DNA of 13,568 nucleotides from Methylococcaceae bacterium (GCA_022616595.1 JAKEEL010000208.1:1-13568), one strand, 5' to 3'. Counted from the stretch's first letter, positions 1 through 8,691 are shown. Notes: generated by a model from the sequence alone, not told the origin. Program-made: numbers and translations.

Positions 1-3000
1 CCGCAGTTTCCGTGACCTCGAAGGTGATTTTTTCGGCGTTTATTTTCCGGGAGGTCAATTGTTGCCTGGTAAATTCCAAAAAGTCTTCGGAAACGATCGA
101 GTGGCCGGATAAATTAATCGAGAAGCCATCGATCGTCTTCATCTTGTCAGGGTTGGATTCCATCCATTCGAACACATGGCTAACCACCCAACGGTCGATT
201 TCCGATATGCGGCCGCAATATTCGGCGGCCTGAATAAAATCGGCCGGCGGGATCATGTTGCCCGATTCGTCCTGAACCCCAAGCAATATTTCGTAATGCG
301 GCTGGGTCTTTGCCGAGGGGTTTATCGGCGCAATTAATTGAGCACGCGTAAGCAATCGGTTTTGCTCGATCACTTTGCGGATACGCCCGGCCCAGTGATA
401 GATCCGGTCCTGCATTCTGAGTTCGTCGGAATCTTCCAGGTAGATTTGAATCTGGTTGTGCCCGGCACTTTTTGCCGCCATGCAGGCTCTGTCCGCGTGG
501 GCTAAAACGGCCGAGAGTCCCTGGCTTTGTCTGACAAACGGCGCGAGTCCAATGCTTAGCCCCAATGGAAAACTGTGTTCCTTCCAATCAAAGGTCAGAC
601 TGGTAATCGCCGTGCGAAGATTTTCACAGATCTCGGTCGTCCGATCGGCGGGAATGGATTTATACAGGATTCCGAACTTCTGGTCGCCCAACTGGGCCAA
701 AAGATCGTGAGCGCCGAGCGTGGACCTGACCATATCAATCACCATTCCGAGTACCGAATCTACAGCATCGACATCGCAAGCCCCGCTGATCCAGTGGATC
801 TGATCGATTTCGAAAATACAAACATAATGACCGGGTCGCTCGTCCCGGAGAGCCGCGAATTCCTGTTTCAGTTGTTTTTGAAAGCCCTTGCGATTGATCA
901 GGCCGGTACGCTCGTCGAGCGTGGATCGACGGATCAGTTTGACGTGCATATCCTGCAGCATGGCGGAAAAAGTACGTTCAGACAAGGGGATATCCAGGCT
1001 TTCGATCTTCCATACCCGTTCCTGCTTGAGAAATGTCGCGAGGCTTTGCAACGATAATTCGATAACTTTCTTACCTTTGCGGTTTACAAATACGAACAGC
1101 CACGGGTCTTCGCCCTTCCAAACCAGATTGAGCGGTTGGCGGTCCATGTCGTGCAGATTGAACATCAACCAATCGTCAACATTCAGCTCCTTTGCCTGAT
1201 TCGCGAAATCGCGCAAATCGAAGGGGAGGTTCTGAAGCTCCGTCCGCTGCGGGGATCTGGCCGGGGCGAGCGCCATAACCACAGGTGTGCGAACCGGGGG
1301 ATCTCCTACCCCGAGTAGATGCGCGGCCAGATCATTCATGATCGCATTGTGCTGAAACAGATCACCGCAGGCAAGCGACAGGTTTTCGTCGATACGATGC
1401 AGAAGGTGCCGCAGCTCTCGGGTCGGTTCTGATTCCAGTTTTGCAGGCTCGCTGAGCAAATTCAGCACCCTGTCGAATAACTGAAGCCGCGACTCGAATG
1501 ATTCATTGTCGGCGCCGCCGCGTAATATCGACAGCGTGAGCAGTTGCTCCCAGCCGCCGTCCAGAAGGGACAGCGCTGTTTGCGGAACGGGTTTACCGGC
1601 GATGCGATCATCGATCCGTTCTTGCACGGTGACTTTCGCCTTTTTGATCTGTTGCCTGCCCGCGCAAATTTCCCGGATGCGTTCCACCGACCGAGCCTTA
1701 TGGACGTCCATCGCGGTTACGGTATTTTTCAACTCATCGCGTATGGTTTCCAGGTTCAACCGATTCGCATCGGAATTGGCGCTGAATCTACCTATAAACG
1801 TATCGAGCGCTTGCCGAATTTCACCTTCTTTCGACTCAGCGTACCCGTATAACGAGGAGTTCAAGTGCCCGATCAAATCCAAAATCTGCCACGCCGCGTG
1901 CCCGCGATCGTCGAGAAAATCCGGGTCCCGCGCCGCGAGGTTCAAGAACGGGACTCGCAGTCTGTGCAGGATCGAGTCAGCGATCGCTAAATCAGCGGAC
2001 TGTTTGGCCAACGTATCGTAAAATCTTGCGGCGAAGTCGATATAAAACCGATCATCGGCACTCGAAGCCGCGAGACTGAGCGGATCAGCCACCTCGCGAA
2101 GAATTTCGGATTCAATTTCCCGGAAACCGATAATGGGCTCGCGATTGGCATCGTGACTTGCGGCCAGTTTTCTCAACACCGTCAAAATCTGACTGGAACT
2201 GCATTTGGCGATTGAAGTTGGCGCAACAGGGTTGCCGGCATCGGTTGAAGGCCGGGTGTTTTCCTGACCGATCATTCCTTCGGAAACCAACAGTCGGTGA
2301 AAGGCCCTGAATCGATCGATCAGACCCGCTTTCCTGCGTGTCTGTGGACCGGCTCCCGCCAACGGTACGCGAGTCCGGTTTTCCGACGAGGCCGGGACTT
2401 TTTCCGCCACCGATTCAGAATGATTCCGCGCGGCGGATAATCCGATTGGCTCCAAGTGCTGGTTGAGCACGCGGTAGAAACTGCCGAGTTGATTTTCCAG
2501 GGACCTGCCGAAGATTTTGTAAATATGTTGTTTGACGCGATGATCGAGCCCGTATTCATCCAGTTGTTCGCGGAACAATTCGCAGAGCACCGCCGGGCTG
2601 GTCGATTGGTAGCGATTACCGGATGGATGGCCATTCAGCGCGGCAATTTTCTTGTCAATTTCGGAAAGTATGTTTTCGTGCGAGGTATTGGCTTTGTTGA
2701 TGATTTCCGACAGGATCAGCCAGTCTTCAAAATCGTCCTTATCGACCAAGGCAAAATTGGCTTTGTTGCCGGCCGGCTTGGTAATATTCGCGCAGGGGGA
2801 CTGGCCGGGATACAGTTGTGCCCGGACCGATTGGGAATAGGAGCGCTCAAAACACGAACGCTTTTCCGTAAGTTGTGAGACCGCATCCCGATAGATGCTC
2901 GCAAGGCGGTTGCTGTCAGCGCGTTCGGCGGCAATGCGCAATGCCGGGTCCATAGTCTCGAAAAATTCCCTCAAAATCCGCGCCACCGTTCTTTGAACTT

Positions 3001-3439
3001 CTTCTTCGAATTGGACTTTCCCATAGGCTGGAACCGGGCCCGGCCCGACCGTTGCGGGAATGGCCTTGGCGCACGCAGTTCCGGAGCCCGGAATTGTCAG
3101 GTTTTGAAGGGCGTCCAATACCTTTTCACCAGGCTGGACAAACCGAACACCCAAACCCGACGCGGTTAAACGCACAGGCTTCACGTTTGCCTGAATGGTT
3201 TCTTGCTTCCCGTGAATTGTCGCGTCAAACCGGACCAGAATCGAGGGTACCGATTCGATCGGTGCTCTGGATGGGTCGATGGGATAATCGAAAGTCAGAT
3301 ACAAGCCACCTTCGCAATAATCCCTGATTTCGCAGTCGGAAAAAGGCAAGTGCTCGGAATGCAAGGTTGCCGGTATCCGCACGGGCCACCGTTCATAACG
3401 TCGGCGGTTTTGATTTTTCAACTGTCCTGTGGGTCGCAT
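1..3439 (-). CDS. PilZ-DUF1631-GGDEF-EAL protein, C-terminus beyond window edge
   Basis: An uninterrupted frame runs from ATG at 3439 off the left edge: 1146 residues, no stop. Residues 1 to about 115 look like a PilZ c-di-GMP receptor domain, with an arginine motif NRRRYER at 11-17 and DYCEGG at 40-45 standing for the usual D/NxSxxG. Residues about 140-800 resemble DUF1631, a long helical domain of unknown function. A GGDEF domain follows from about 840 (TGLINR, N849), but its signature reads GDQKF at 918-922, so cyclase activity is unlikely. An EAL domain starts near 1000. Its signature is EIL (E1050), followed by N1109 in INLSG and E1141 in FEVTE, but the usual Arg after EAL is Gly. The remaining metal and catalytic residues lie outside the window. 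It probably senses c-di-GMP; phosphodiesterase activity is undecided. The ATG is the only good start after an upstream stop and has no clear Shine-Dalgarno. The gene lies 157 bp downstream of the SulP gene, on the same strand. Confidence 0.9.
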   Translation of the reverse strand, partial: MRPTGQLKNQNRRRYERWPVRIPATLHSEHLPFSDCEIRDYCEGGLYLTFDYPIDPSRAPIESVPSILVRFDATIHGKQETIQANVKPVRLTASGLGVRFVQPGEKVLDALQNLTIPGSGTACAKAIPATVGPGPVPAYGKVQFEEEVQRTVARILREFFETMDPALRIAAERADSNRLASIYRDAVSQLTEKRSCFERSYSQSVRAQLYPGQSPCANITKPAGNKANFALVDKDDFEDWLILSEIINKANTSHENILSEIDKKIAALNGHPSGNRYQSTSPAVLCELFREQLDEYGLDHRVKQHIYKIFGRSLENQLGSFYRVLNQHLEPIGLSAARNHSESVAEKVPASSENRTRVPLAGAGPQTRRKAGLIDRFRAFHRLLVSEGMIGQENTRPSTDAGNPVAPTSIAKCSSSQILTVLRKLAASHDANREPIIGFREIESEILREVADPLSLAASSADDRFYIDFAARFYDTLAKQSADLAIADSILHRLRVPFLNLAARDPDFLDDRGHAAWQILDLIGHLNSSLYGYAESKEGEIRQALDTFIGRFSANSDANRLNLETIRDELKNTVTAMDVHKARSVERIREICAGRQQIKKAKVTVQERIDDRIAGKPVPQTALSLLDGGWEQLLTLSILRGGADNESFESRLQLFDRVLNLLSEPAKLESEPTRELRHLLHRIDENLSLACGDLFQHNAIMNDLAAHLLGVGDPPVRTPVVMALAPARSPQRTELQNLPFDLRDFANQAKELNVDDWLMFNLHDMDRQPLNLVWKGEDPWLFVFVNRKGKKVIELSLQSLATFLKQERVWKIESLDIPLSERTFSAMLQDMHVKLIRRSTLDERTGLINRKGFQKQLKQEFAALRDERPGHYVCIFEIDQIHWISGACDVDAVDSVLGMVIDMVRSTLGAHDLLAQLGDQKFGILYKSIPADRTTEICENLRTAITSLTFDWKEHSFPLGLSIGLAPFVRQSQGLSAVLAHADRACMAAKSAGHNQIQIYLEDSDELRMQDRIYHWAGRIRKVIEQNRLLTRAQLIAPINPSAKTQPHYEILLGVQDESGNMIPPADFIQAAEYCGRISEIDRWVVSHVFEWMESNPDKMKTIDGFSINLSGHSIVSEDFLEFTRQQLTSRKINAEKITFEVTETA

Positions 3440-3440
3440 G

Positions 3441-3470
3441 GAGTAGTCCGGAATAGCCTGGGATAGTCTG
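3441..3470. repeat. three imperfect tandem 10-bp repeats before the start codon
   Basis: Three consecutive 10-base units, gagtagtccg, gaatagcctg and ggatagtctg, lie one base upstream of the ATG of the PilZ-DUF1631 gene. The shared pattern is GRRTAGYCYG (plus strand). A 10-bp period places the units on the same DNA face, as for a protein-binding site, but chance or a replication-slippage origin is equally possible. Confidence 0.5.
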
Positions 3471-3596
3471 GGTACGATAGCTCCGGGTTTACGGGATATT
3501 CATTAGAAAAGAATAGCTTAAAATGGAGATAATGCATGGCAATCGGGCGCTATCAACGCCCCAAGGGCCAGTCCGGGTTGTCCGCGGCAGGGTAGT

Positions 3597-5834
3597 CTAT
3601 TTTCGGACGGCCTCCAGGTTTTTTGACGCGTGATCCATAAATTCCACATTCCCCGATTCGATCTGATACATCGCCCCGACGATCCCGATTCTGCCCTCGG
3701 CCTCCATATCTCTTAAGATCGAGCTCCTTTGGCGAATCTGCTCTTTGGATTCCAGTACGTTACGTTCCGCTACTCTCTGTACGAATTCGGGTTCGGCGTG
3801 GTCATTGCCCGGATATCGGGATCGGATTACTTCGATGGCTGGTTTGATCTTGTCGAGCAAGTGGCTCAAATTACCCATCCTGAGATCCGCGCAGGCGCCT
3901 TTCACCGCACCGCAATTGGAATGACCCAGCACCACGATCAGCTTGGAGCCCGCGGCTTTGCATGCATATTCCATGCAGCCGAGGATGTCTTCGTTGATCA
4001 CATTCCCGGCCACCCGCACGCTGAAGATATCGCCGAGTCCCTGGTCGAATATCAACTCGGCCGAGGTGCGGGAATCGATGCAGCTCAGAATGATCGCCAT
4101 CGGAAATTGATCCTCGCGCGACTCGTTGATCTGCTCCAGCATATTGCGGTGGGACTTCAGATTGTTTACGAAGCGCCGGTTGCCTTCCTTCAGGATTTCG
4201 AGAACGTCGGCGGGTGAGAGCGCCTGCTGGTCGGCCCGGGTTTGCGGCAGACTCCTCTTGACCGGTTCCAATACGCCGTAACCGCGGAAATTTTCCAGCC
4301 GCAGGATGATATTCTTGCGCCTGGCTTCAGTTTTGAAATTATCGATCAATTCATAGACATCAAAGTCCAGGAACGAACACTGAGTGGCATCGAGTACCAG
4401 TTCGGAATTCCGCGGAATCTTTTTCAACAGCTCGGCGATCTCCGCCTTGTTCAAGAAGGACACATGGTGCATCAGGTGCAGGATGGATTTATTGCGTTCC
4501 TGTTCCGTGTGCAGAACGAACGACGATTTGTGATGTTCCAGCAGTATAAAAAACAGCGCGGCCACAAGGCCGATGGTTATCCCGGTAAACAGATCGGTCA
4601 ATACGAGCCCGAAAACCGTGACAATGAACGGAATGAAATGATACTTGCCGGTGTTGTACATTTGCCTGAACTGCCCGGGTGCGGCCAGCCGGTAGGCGAC
4701 CACCAGTAGAACCGCGGCGAGACTGGCCAGCGGGATCAGGTTGATGAAGCGGGCGAACACCAATACCGCGCCCAGGATCAACAAACCCTGCAAGACCGCG
4801 GCGGCTTTGGTTGTCGCGCCTGCCTGCAAATTGATCGAGCTCCTCAGAATCACCTGAGCAACCGGAAGCCCGCCGAGCAGGCCGGAACAGATATTCCCCG
4901 CCCCCTGGGCACAGAGTTCCCGATTCTTCGGGGTGTTGCGCTTGGTGGGGTCGAGTTTGTCGGTACCGTCAACGCTCAACAGACTTTCCACACTGGCCAC
5001 CACCGCGAGGATCACGGCCGTAAAATAAACTTGGAGGTCATTGAGCCGGGAAAAGTCCGGAAATTCGGTATGACCGAACAGATCCATCGGATTTTGACTG
5101 ATCGGAATCGAGACCAGTTGTTTCCCGGTTAGCGCGAGGTCCGGAGCGACGGATGAAAAGTACAGATTGATGCAAGTACCGGCCGGAACCGCGATGACCG
5201 CCCCGTGCACGAGTTGCGCAATCCGTGAACCCTTGATCCGGGAACGTTCCCACACGATCAAAATGGCGAGGCTCGTGATTGAAATGATCAATGCACCCGG
5301 TGCGATGAACTCGGTCATGTGCCAGAGTTCCGAGAAAGTCGTGTGGCTGTCTTTCTGCACGAAGGACAGGTCGCCCAGGTAGTCCAGGTCATATCCGAGC
5401 GCATGCGGAATTTGCTTCAGGAACAGAATGATCCCGATCCCCGACAGCATGCCGCTGATCACGGCCGAGGGAAAATAAGTTCCGATCACACCGGCGCGGC
5501 AGATCCCCAGGACGAACTGCAGGCATCCGGCCAGCACGGTTGCCAGAAGGAAAGCCTTAAATCCCAGATCGTTGATCGCGCCGAGAACGATCACCGCAAG
5601 ACCCGCGGCCGGCCCGCTGATGCCGAAGGCCGAGCCGCTCAGGGTACCGACCACGATTCCACCCACGATACCCGCGATCAATCCGGACACCAGTGGCGCG
5701 CCGGAAGCCAGGGCAATGCCCAAGCATAATGGAACCGCTACCAGAAAAACCACGAATGCGGCGGCGAAATCGCTGCCGGAATGCCGCAAATGAAAATACG
5801 CAGGGCGACTCCAAGATCCAAAAGGACTCTTCAT
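3597..5834 (-). CDS. SulP family anion/bicarbonate transporter fused to beta-carbonic anhydrase
   Basis: This is a 745-residue inner-membrane protein. Residues about 15-435 are a multi-pass SulP core, with Gly/Ala-rich helices near the N-terminus (SGSAFGISGPAAGLAV) and the conserved segment SVESLLSVDGTDKLDP. Residues about 445-540 look like a degenerate STAS domain. Residues about 550-745 form a complete beta-carbonic anhydrase: CIDSR gives C585, D587 and R589, and HSNC gives H638 and C641, the four zinc ligands plus the Arg of the Asp-Arg pair. SulP proteins of the BicA type take up bicarbonate, and the fused enzyme interconverts CO2 and bicarbonate in the cytoplasm. A role in inorganic carbon supply or pH handling is therefore likely, but sulfate as substrate cannot be excluded from sequence. 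The ATG at 5834 starts the SulP-like N-terminus directly. A strong promoter candidate lies about 65 bp upstream. No clear terminator follows the stop. Confidence 0.93.
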   Translation of the reverse strand: MKSPFGSWSRPAYFHLRHSGSDFAAAFVVFLVAVPLCLGIALASGAPLVSGLIAGIVGGIVVGTLSGSAFGISGPAAGLAVIVLGAINDLGFKAFLLATVLAGCLQFVLGICRAGVIGTYFPSAVISGMLSGIGIILFLKQIPHALGYDLDYLGDLSFVQKDSHTTFSELWHMTEFIAPGALIISITSLAILIVWERSRIKGSRIAQLVHGAVIAVPAGTCINLYFSSVAPDLALTGKQLVSIPISQNPMDLFGHTEFPDFSRLNDLQVYFTAVILAVVASVESLLSVDGTDKLDPTKRNTPKNRELCAQGAGNICSGLLGGLPVAQVILRSSINLQAGATTKAAAVLQGLLILGAVLVFARFINLIPLASLAAVLLVVAYRLAAPGQFRQMYNTGKYHFIPFIVTVFGLVLTDLFTGITIGLVAALFFILLEHHKSSFVLHTEQERNKSILHLMHHVSFLNKAEIAELLKKIPRNSELVLDATQCSFLDFDVYELIDNFKTEARRKNIILRLENFRGYGVLEPVKRSLPQTRADQQALSPADVLEILKEGNRRFVNNLKSHRNMLEQINESREDQFPMAIILSCIDSRTSAELIFDQGLGDIFSVRVAGNVINEDILGCMEYACKAAGSKLIVVLGHSNCGAVKGACADLRMGNLSHLLDKIKPAIEVIRSRYPGNDHAEPEFVQRVAERNVLESKEQIRQRSSILRDMEAEGRIGIVGAMYQIESGNVEFMDHASKNLEAVRK

Positions 5835-5899
5835 GACTTTGGACGATCCGTCTTTGTAGTTGCCGTGTCGGGTGAATTTAATGGATTGAACAGGGAACC

Positions 5900-5927
5900 A
5901 TTATACGGATGCTCGCTTCGATGCAAA
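5900..5927 (-). promoter_or_regulatory. sigma70-type promoter candidate for the SulP-carbonic anhydrase gene
   Basis: Read on the minus strand, TTTGCA (5927-5922, four of six matches to the -35 consensus) is followed after 16 bp by a perfect TATAAT (5905-5900). Transcription would start near 5893, leaving a leader of about 60 nt before the ATG at 5834. The promoter lies between the IS3 remnant and the gene, outside the recognisable insertion-sequence end at 5982. Confidence 0.6.
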
Positions 5928-5981
5928 GTCTGCCATGCGGGCTGCAAATCTTCCGAGCACCCAATCCTACTACCTGGGCCA

Positions 5982-6228
5982 TGTAAAGTGGACGCCGAAA
6001 ATGAGACAGTGGCTGAAGATAGACGCACTGATAATTTAGGAGGGGAACCATGAAGAGAAATCGATTTACAAAAGATTACAAGGCCAGAAGACGATTAACG
6101 ATTTGGCCTCGGAATTCGGGGTACATGTGAGCCAGATCAACAACGGGAAGAAGCAATTGCTGGAAGCGTTACCCGGGGTTTTCAACGGCCGTCAAGCGCA
6201 GCAGGAAGCACTGCAAGAGGCGGAATTT
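5982..6228 (+). mobile_element. truncated IS3-family insertion sequence: left end plus orfA remnant
   Basis: The sequence from TGTAAAGTGGACGCC at 5982 looks like an IS3-type left terminal repeat: it begins with TG and lies 68 bp before the orfA start. A strong Shine-Dalgarno, AGGAGGGG (6038-6045), precedes the orfA ATG at 6050. Only the first part of orfA follows, and no orfB is present. A weak resemblance to the inverted left end (TCCACTaTA near 6281-6289) could be a decayed right end, but it is short and overlaps the lnt stop. The element is immobile. Confidence 0.7.
6050..6228 (+). pseudogene. IS3-family transposase OrfA remnant (frameshifted, truncated)
   Basis: From the ATG at 6050 the frame reads MKRNRFTKDYKA and then stops at TGA, 26 codons from the start. 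The OrfA helix-turn-helix resumes in another frame as QGQKTINDLASEFGVH, VSQIN, KKQLLEAL and VFNGRQAQQEA up to about 6228. In intact IS3-type OrfA proteins about seven residues (roughly KVALEAI) separate these halves. The missing piece and the frame change suggest a small deletion at CAAGGCCA near 6079-6086. The invariant Trp of the INNWKKQ motif is Gly here (ggg for tgg). Similarity then ends, so the leucine-zipper end of OrfA and all of OrfB are missing. The gene is not functional. It converges with lnt, whose stop lies about 57 bp further on. Confidence 0.75.
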
Positions 6229-6284
6229 AGTAAAACGGCTTCTATCTTAATTTCGGGTGTTTTTGGTCTTGACAATGGGATCCA

Positions 6285-7826
6285 CTATAGGGAAACGACC
6301 AGCAAGGCAAATGATATGCCTATCAATATCAAGTAATCCCCGACCAACATATACGGCGTGATGCCTTGCATGGGTTGTATTTCTCCGGTCAGCGTGGTCG
6401 CTTCAAAGGGCGGGGCCATCCTGATGATGTCGCCGAACGGCGAAACGATCGCGGTCAGGCCGGTATTTGCGGCGCGGATCAGATAGCGTCCGGTTTCGAG
6501 TGAGCGCATCCGGGCCATTTGCAGATTCTGGCCGAGCGCGATGCTGCGACCGAACCAAGCGTCATTGGTGATGTTGACCAGGTATAATGCATCCGGCATT
6601 GCCGCGAGCATTTCCTGACCGAACACGTCTTCATAGCAGATCGAAGGGGCCAGCGGAATTCCGGCCGCCTTGATGGGCGGCTGCCGTGTTTCTCCGGGAC
6701 TGAATCCGACCATTTTGAAGTCCATGTATCGCGTGACGAATCCCGATACGAGCTGGAACGGGAGATACTCCCCGAATGGAACCAGGTGCCTTTTCGCGTA
6801 TCGGCCCCGTTCGGCTCCCAGAGTAACGATTCCATTGTAGCTGCGCCGTTTTTCGGGATCGTAGACCGGCAGTCCGATCAACAGGTCCGAACCGTACTGG
6901 ACCGCCTCCGTCTCGAGATCTTCCAGCAATCCGGTCAGTCGATGATCACTGATCGGTACCGCGGTTTCGGGCCAGACGATCAGGTCCCTGCCCCAATGAT
7001 TGCGGCTCGACTCGATATACCAGCGCAGGGCTTGCCGTTTGACTTCCGGCCGCCATTTCAACTGTTGGACGATATTTCCCTGGAGCAGGGCCACTTGCAA
7101 AGGGCGGCCGGCAGGGCTGGTCCACGGATGCTGTTGCAACAGCGCCGTGATGCTCCAGACGAGGCCCAATGAGATCAGCACCGCTTTGCGCCCGGCACAG
7201 GCCGGTTGCAGACTGTACAATAAAGCCCCGGTACTGAAGGCCGAGAAAAATCCGACTCCGTATACCCCGAGCACCGGAGCCAGGGCTGCGGGGATCGCGT
7301 CCACTTGGCTGTATCCGACCTGCAGCCACGGAAATCCCGGAAATTCGAGCCAGGCGCGCAGCCATTCCGATAAAATCCAGCAGCCGGGATAGACCAGCAG
7401 CCATTTGCCTGCCGCGTGATTCGGGGCGAGCAGGGCCGCGAGAAGACCTGCCAACGCCGGAAATCCAGCCAGAAAGACTACCGCGGACGCGCAGATGATG
7501 AAGGCTGCGAGATCGGTCGAACCGGCATAGTCATGCAGACAGACATAGATCCAATGAACCCCGACCGCAAACTGACCCAATCCGAATAATAGGCCGCGCA
7601 GGGAAGCCCGGCCGGGTCCGGCGTCTTTCCAGCCCAAGAAAAGAATCGCGAGTGAAAGATAGGCGAGCGGCGCGATCTGAAAGGGAGCAAAGGCAAAGGG
7701 AAACGAACATCCCGCAGCCAGTGCCGCGACGTCCTTCAAAAGGAGCTTTTTTGGGTCGAAGCGGACATTCCAGGACAAAACGCCCCTGCCGGCTTCGCTT
7801 CGCCGGTTCGAGACGTCAGCCGGCAA
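6285..7826 (-). CDS. lnt: apolipoprotein N-acyltransferase
   Basis: Lnt transfers the third acyl chain from phospholipid to the N-terminal cysteine of lipoproteins, at the periplasmic face of the inner membrane. At 513 residues it matches the usual length (512 in E. coli). Hydrophobic segments fill residues about 30-235, including the family motif GFPWLQVGYSQ. A nitrilase-like domain follows at about 240-480 and a last membrane helix at about 490-512. The catalytic triad is visible: E287 in WPETAVP, K345 in KRHLVPFGEYLP and C397 in SICYEDVF. The start is uncertain. TTG at 7826 overlaps the corC end by 11 bp, whereas the in-frame TTG at 7778 has a better Shine-Dalgarno (AGGGG) and gives numbering closer to E. 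coli. Lnt is last in the cassette, next to CorC as in many gammaproteobacteria. The IS3 remnant sits just past its 3' end. Confidence 0.95.
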   Translation of the reverse strand: MPADVSNRRSEAGRGVLSWNVRFDPKKLLLKDVAALAAGCSFPFAFAPFQIAPLAYLSLAILFLGWKDAGPGRASLRGLLFGLGQFAVGVHWIYVCLHDYAGSTDLAAFIICASAVVFLAGFPALAGLLAALLAPNHAAGKWLLVYPGCWILSEWLRAWLEFPGFPWLQVGYSQVDAIPAALAPVLGVYGVGFFSAFSTGALLYSLQPACAGRKAVLISLGLVWSITALLQQHPWTSPAGRPLQVALLQGNIVQQLKWRPEVKRQALRWYIESSRNHWGRDLIVWPETAVPISDHRLTGLLEDLETEAVQYGSDLLIGLPVYDPEKRRSYNGIVTLGAERGRYAKRHLVPFGEYLPFQLVSGFVTRYMDFKMVGFSPGETRQPPIKAAGIPLAPSICYEDVFGQEMLAAMPDALYLVNITNDAWFGRSIALGQNLQMARMRSLETGRYLIRAANTGLTAIVSPFGDIIRMAPPFEATTLTGEIQPMQGITPYMLVGDYLILIGISFALLVVSL

Positions 7827-8691
7827 AGCCTTGCATGGTTTGCTCTTCGTCGAAGTCTTTATTCACCTGCAAACCCAGCAGATGAACCCTTCGCGTGTCG
7901 GCGCGCAGTACCGTGAACTGGAAGCGTCCGAGCGTGACTTTCTCGCCGCGCTCGGGAACATGGCCCATATGATGAAGCACCAGCCCGCCCACCGTGTCGA
8001 ATTCCTCGGAACGGAAATCGGTGCCGAAGTAATCATTGAAGTCATCCAGCGGCATCAATGCCTTGAGCCGATAGTCATGTTCACTGCGTTGAAAGATATA
8101 TTCTTCTTCCACGAAATCGTGCTCGTCTTCGATTTCGCCGACGATCTGCTCGAGTACGTCCTCGATGGTCACGAGTCCCGCGGCATTGCCGTATTCATCC
8201 ACCACGATCGCCATATGGCTGCGGTGTTCCCGGAACTCTTTCAGCAGCACATTCAATCGCTTGCTTTCGGGGACGAAGCGCGCGGGACACAAAATATCCT
8301 GCACCAGCAAGCCCGAATCCTCACGCATTTTTTTTAGAAGATCCTTGGCCATCAGCACGCCGACGACTTCGCTCTTGTCGTCGCCGATTACCGGAAAACG
8401 CGAATGCCCGGACTCGGTGACCAAGGGAAATATGGTCTCCAGCTCGGCGTCCTTCGGCACGACCACCATCTGTACCCGCGGCACCATGATATCCCGAACC
8501 CGCATCTCCGATACCTGAAGCACGCCTTCGATCATCGCGAGCGCTTCGCTGTCGATCAAGTGCCGCTCTCTGGCTTCGTTCAGCACTTCGATCAGATCTT
8601 CGCGGTCCTGCGGTTCACCGGTCAGAAAATGACTGATTCGATCGATCCAGGAACGACCACCGCCGTGTTCCTCCAGACCATTTCTGCTCAC
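7816..8691 (-). CDS. corC: CorC/YbeX family CBS-domain protein
   Basis: This is a 291-residue soluble CBS-pair protein, the length of E. coli CorC (292). Two CBS domains span about 68-190, opening with RDIMVPRVQM (67-75) and including VVDEYGNAAGLVTIEDVLEQ (163-182). The CorC_HlyC C-terminal domain runs from about 205 to 285. CorC is linked genetically to magnesium and cobalt efflux; it is cytoplasmic and has no membrane domain of its own. The GTG start at 8691 overlaps the ybeY stop in a GTGA junction, with GGGGAG just upstream. The open frame extends further upstream to 9261, but there it lies antiphase over ybeY and resembles nothing, so the longer version is rejected. Translation is probably coupled to ybeY, and corC is followed immediately by lnt. 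Confidence 0.93.
   Translation of the reverse strand: MSRNGLEEHGGGRSWIDRISHFLTGEPQDREDLIEVLNEARERHLIDSEALAMIEGVLQVSEMRVRDIMVPRVQMVVVPKDAELETIFPLVTESGHSRFPVIGDDKSEVVGVLMAKDLLKKMREDSGLLVQDILCPARFVPESKRLNVLLKEFREHRSHMAIVVDEYGNAAGLVTIEDVLEQIVGEIEDEHDFVEEEYIFQRSEHDYRLKALMPLDDFNDYFGTDFRSEEFDTVGGLVLHHMGHVPERGEKVTLGRFQFTVLRADTRRVHLLGLQVNKDFDEEQTMQGFAG

Noticed and set aside
12..3466. Several plus-strand and other-frame ORFs of 60-171 codons over the left third
   Set aside because: All are shadows of the continuous minus-strand frame from 3439 to 1, which carries recognisable domains throughout.
3545..3561. Hairpin GGGCG-loop-CGCCC downstream of the SulP gene as an intrinsic terminator
   Set aside because: The stem is only 5 bp and no T run follows on the minus strand.
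3729..4709. Plus-strand ORFs of about 155-162 codons inside the SulP-carbonic anhydrase gene
   Set aside because: They are antisense to conserved STAS and carbonic anhydrase coding sequence and have no motifs of their own.
5831..6028. 65-residue minus ORF ending with a TGA that overlaps the SulP ATG
   Set aside because: It runs across the SulP promoter candidate and into the IS3 end, has no recognisable motif or Shine-Dalgarno, and its composition looks non-coding; the overlap is probably chance.
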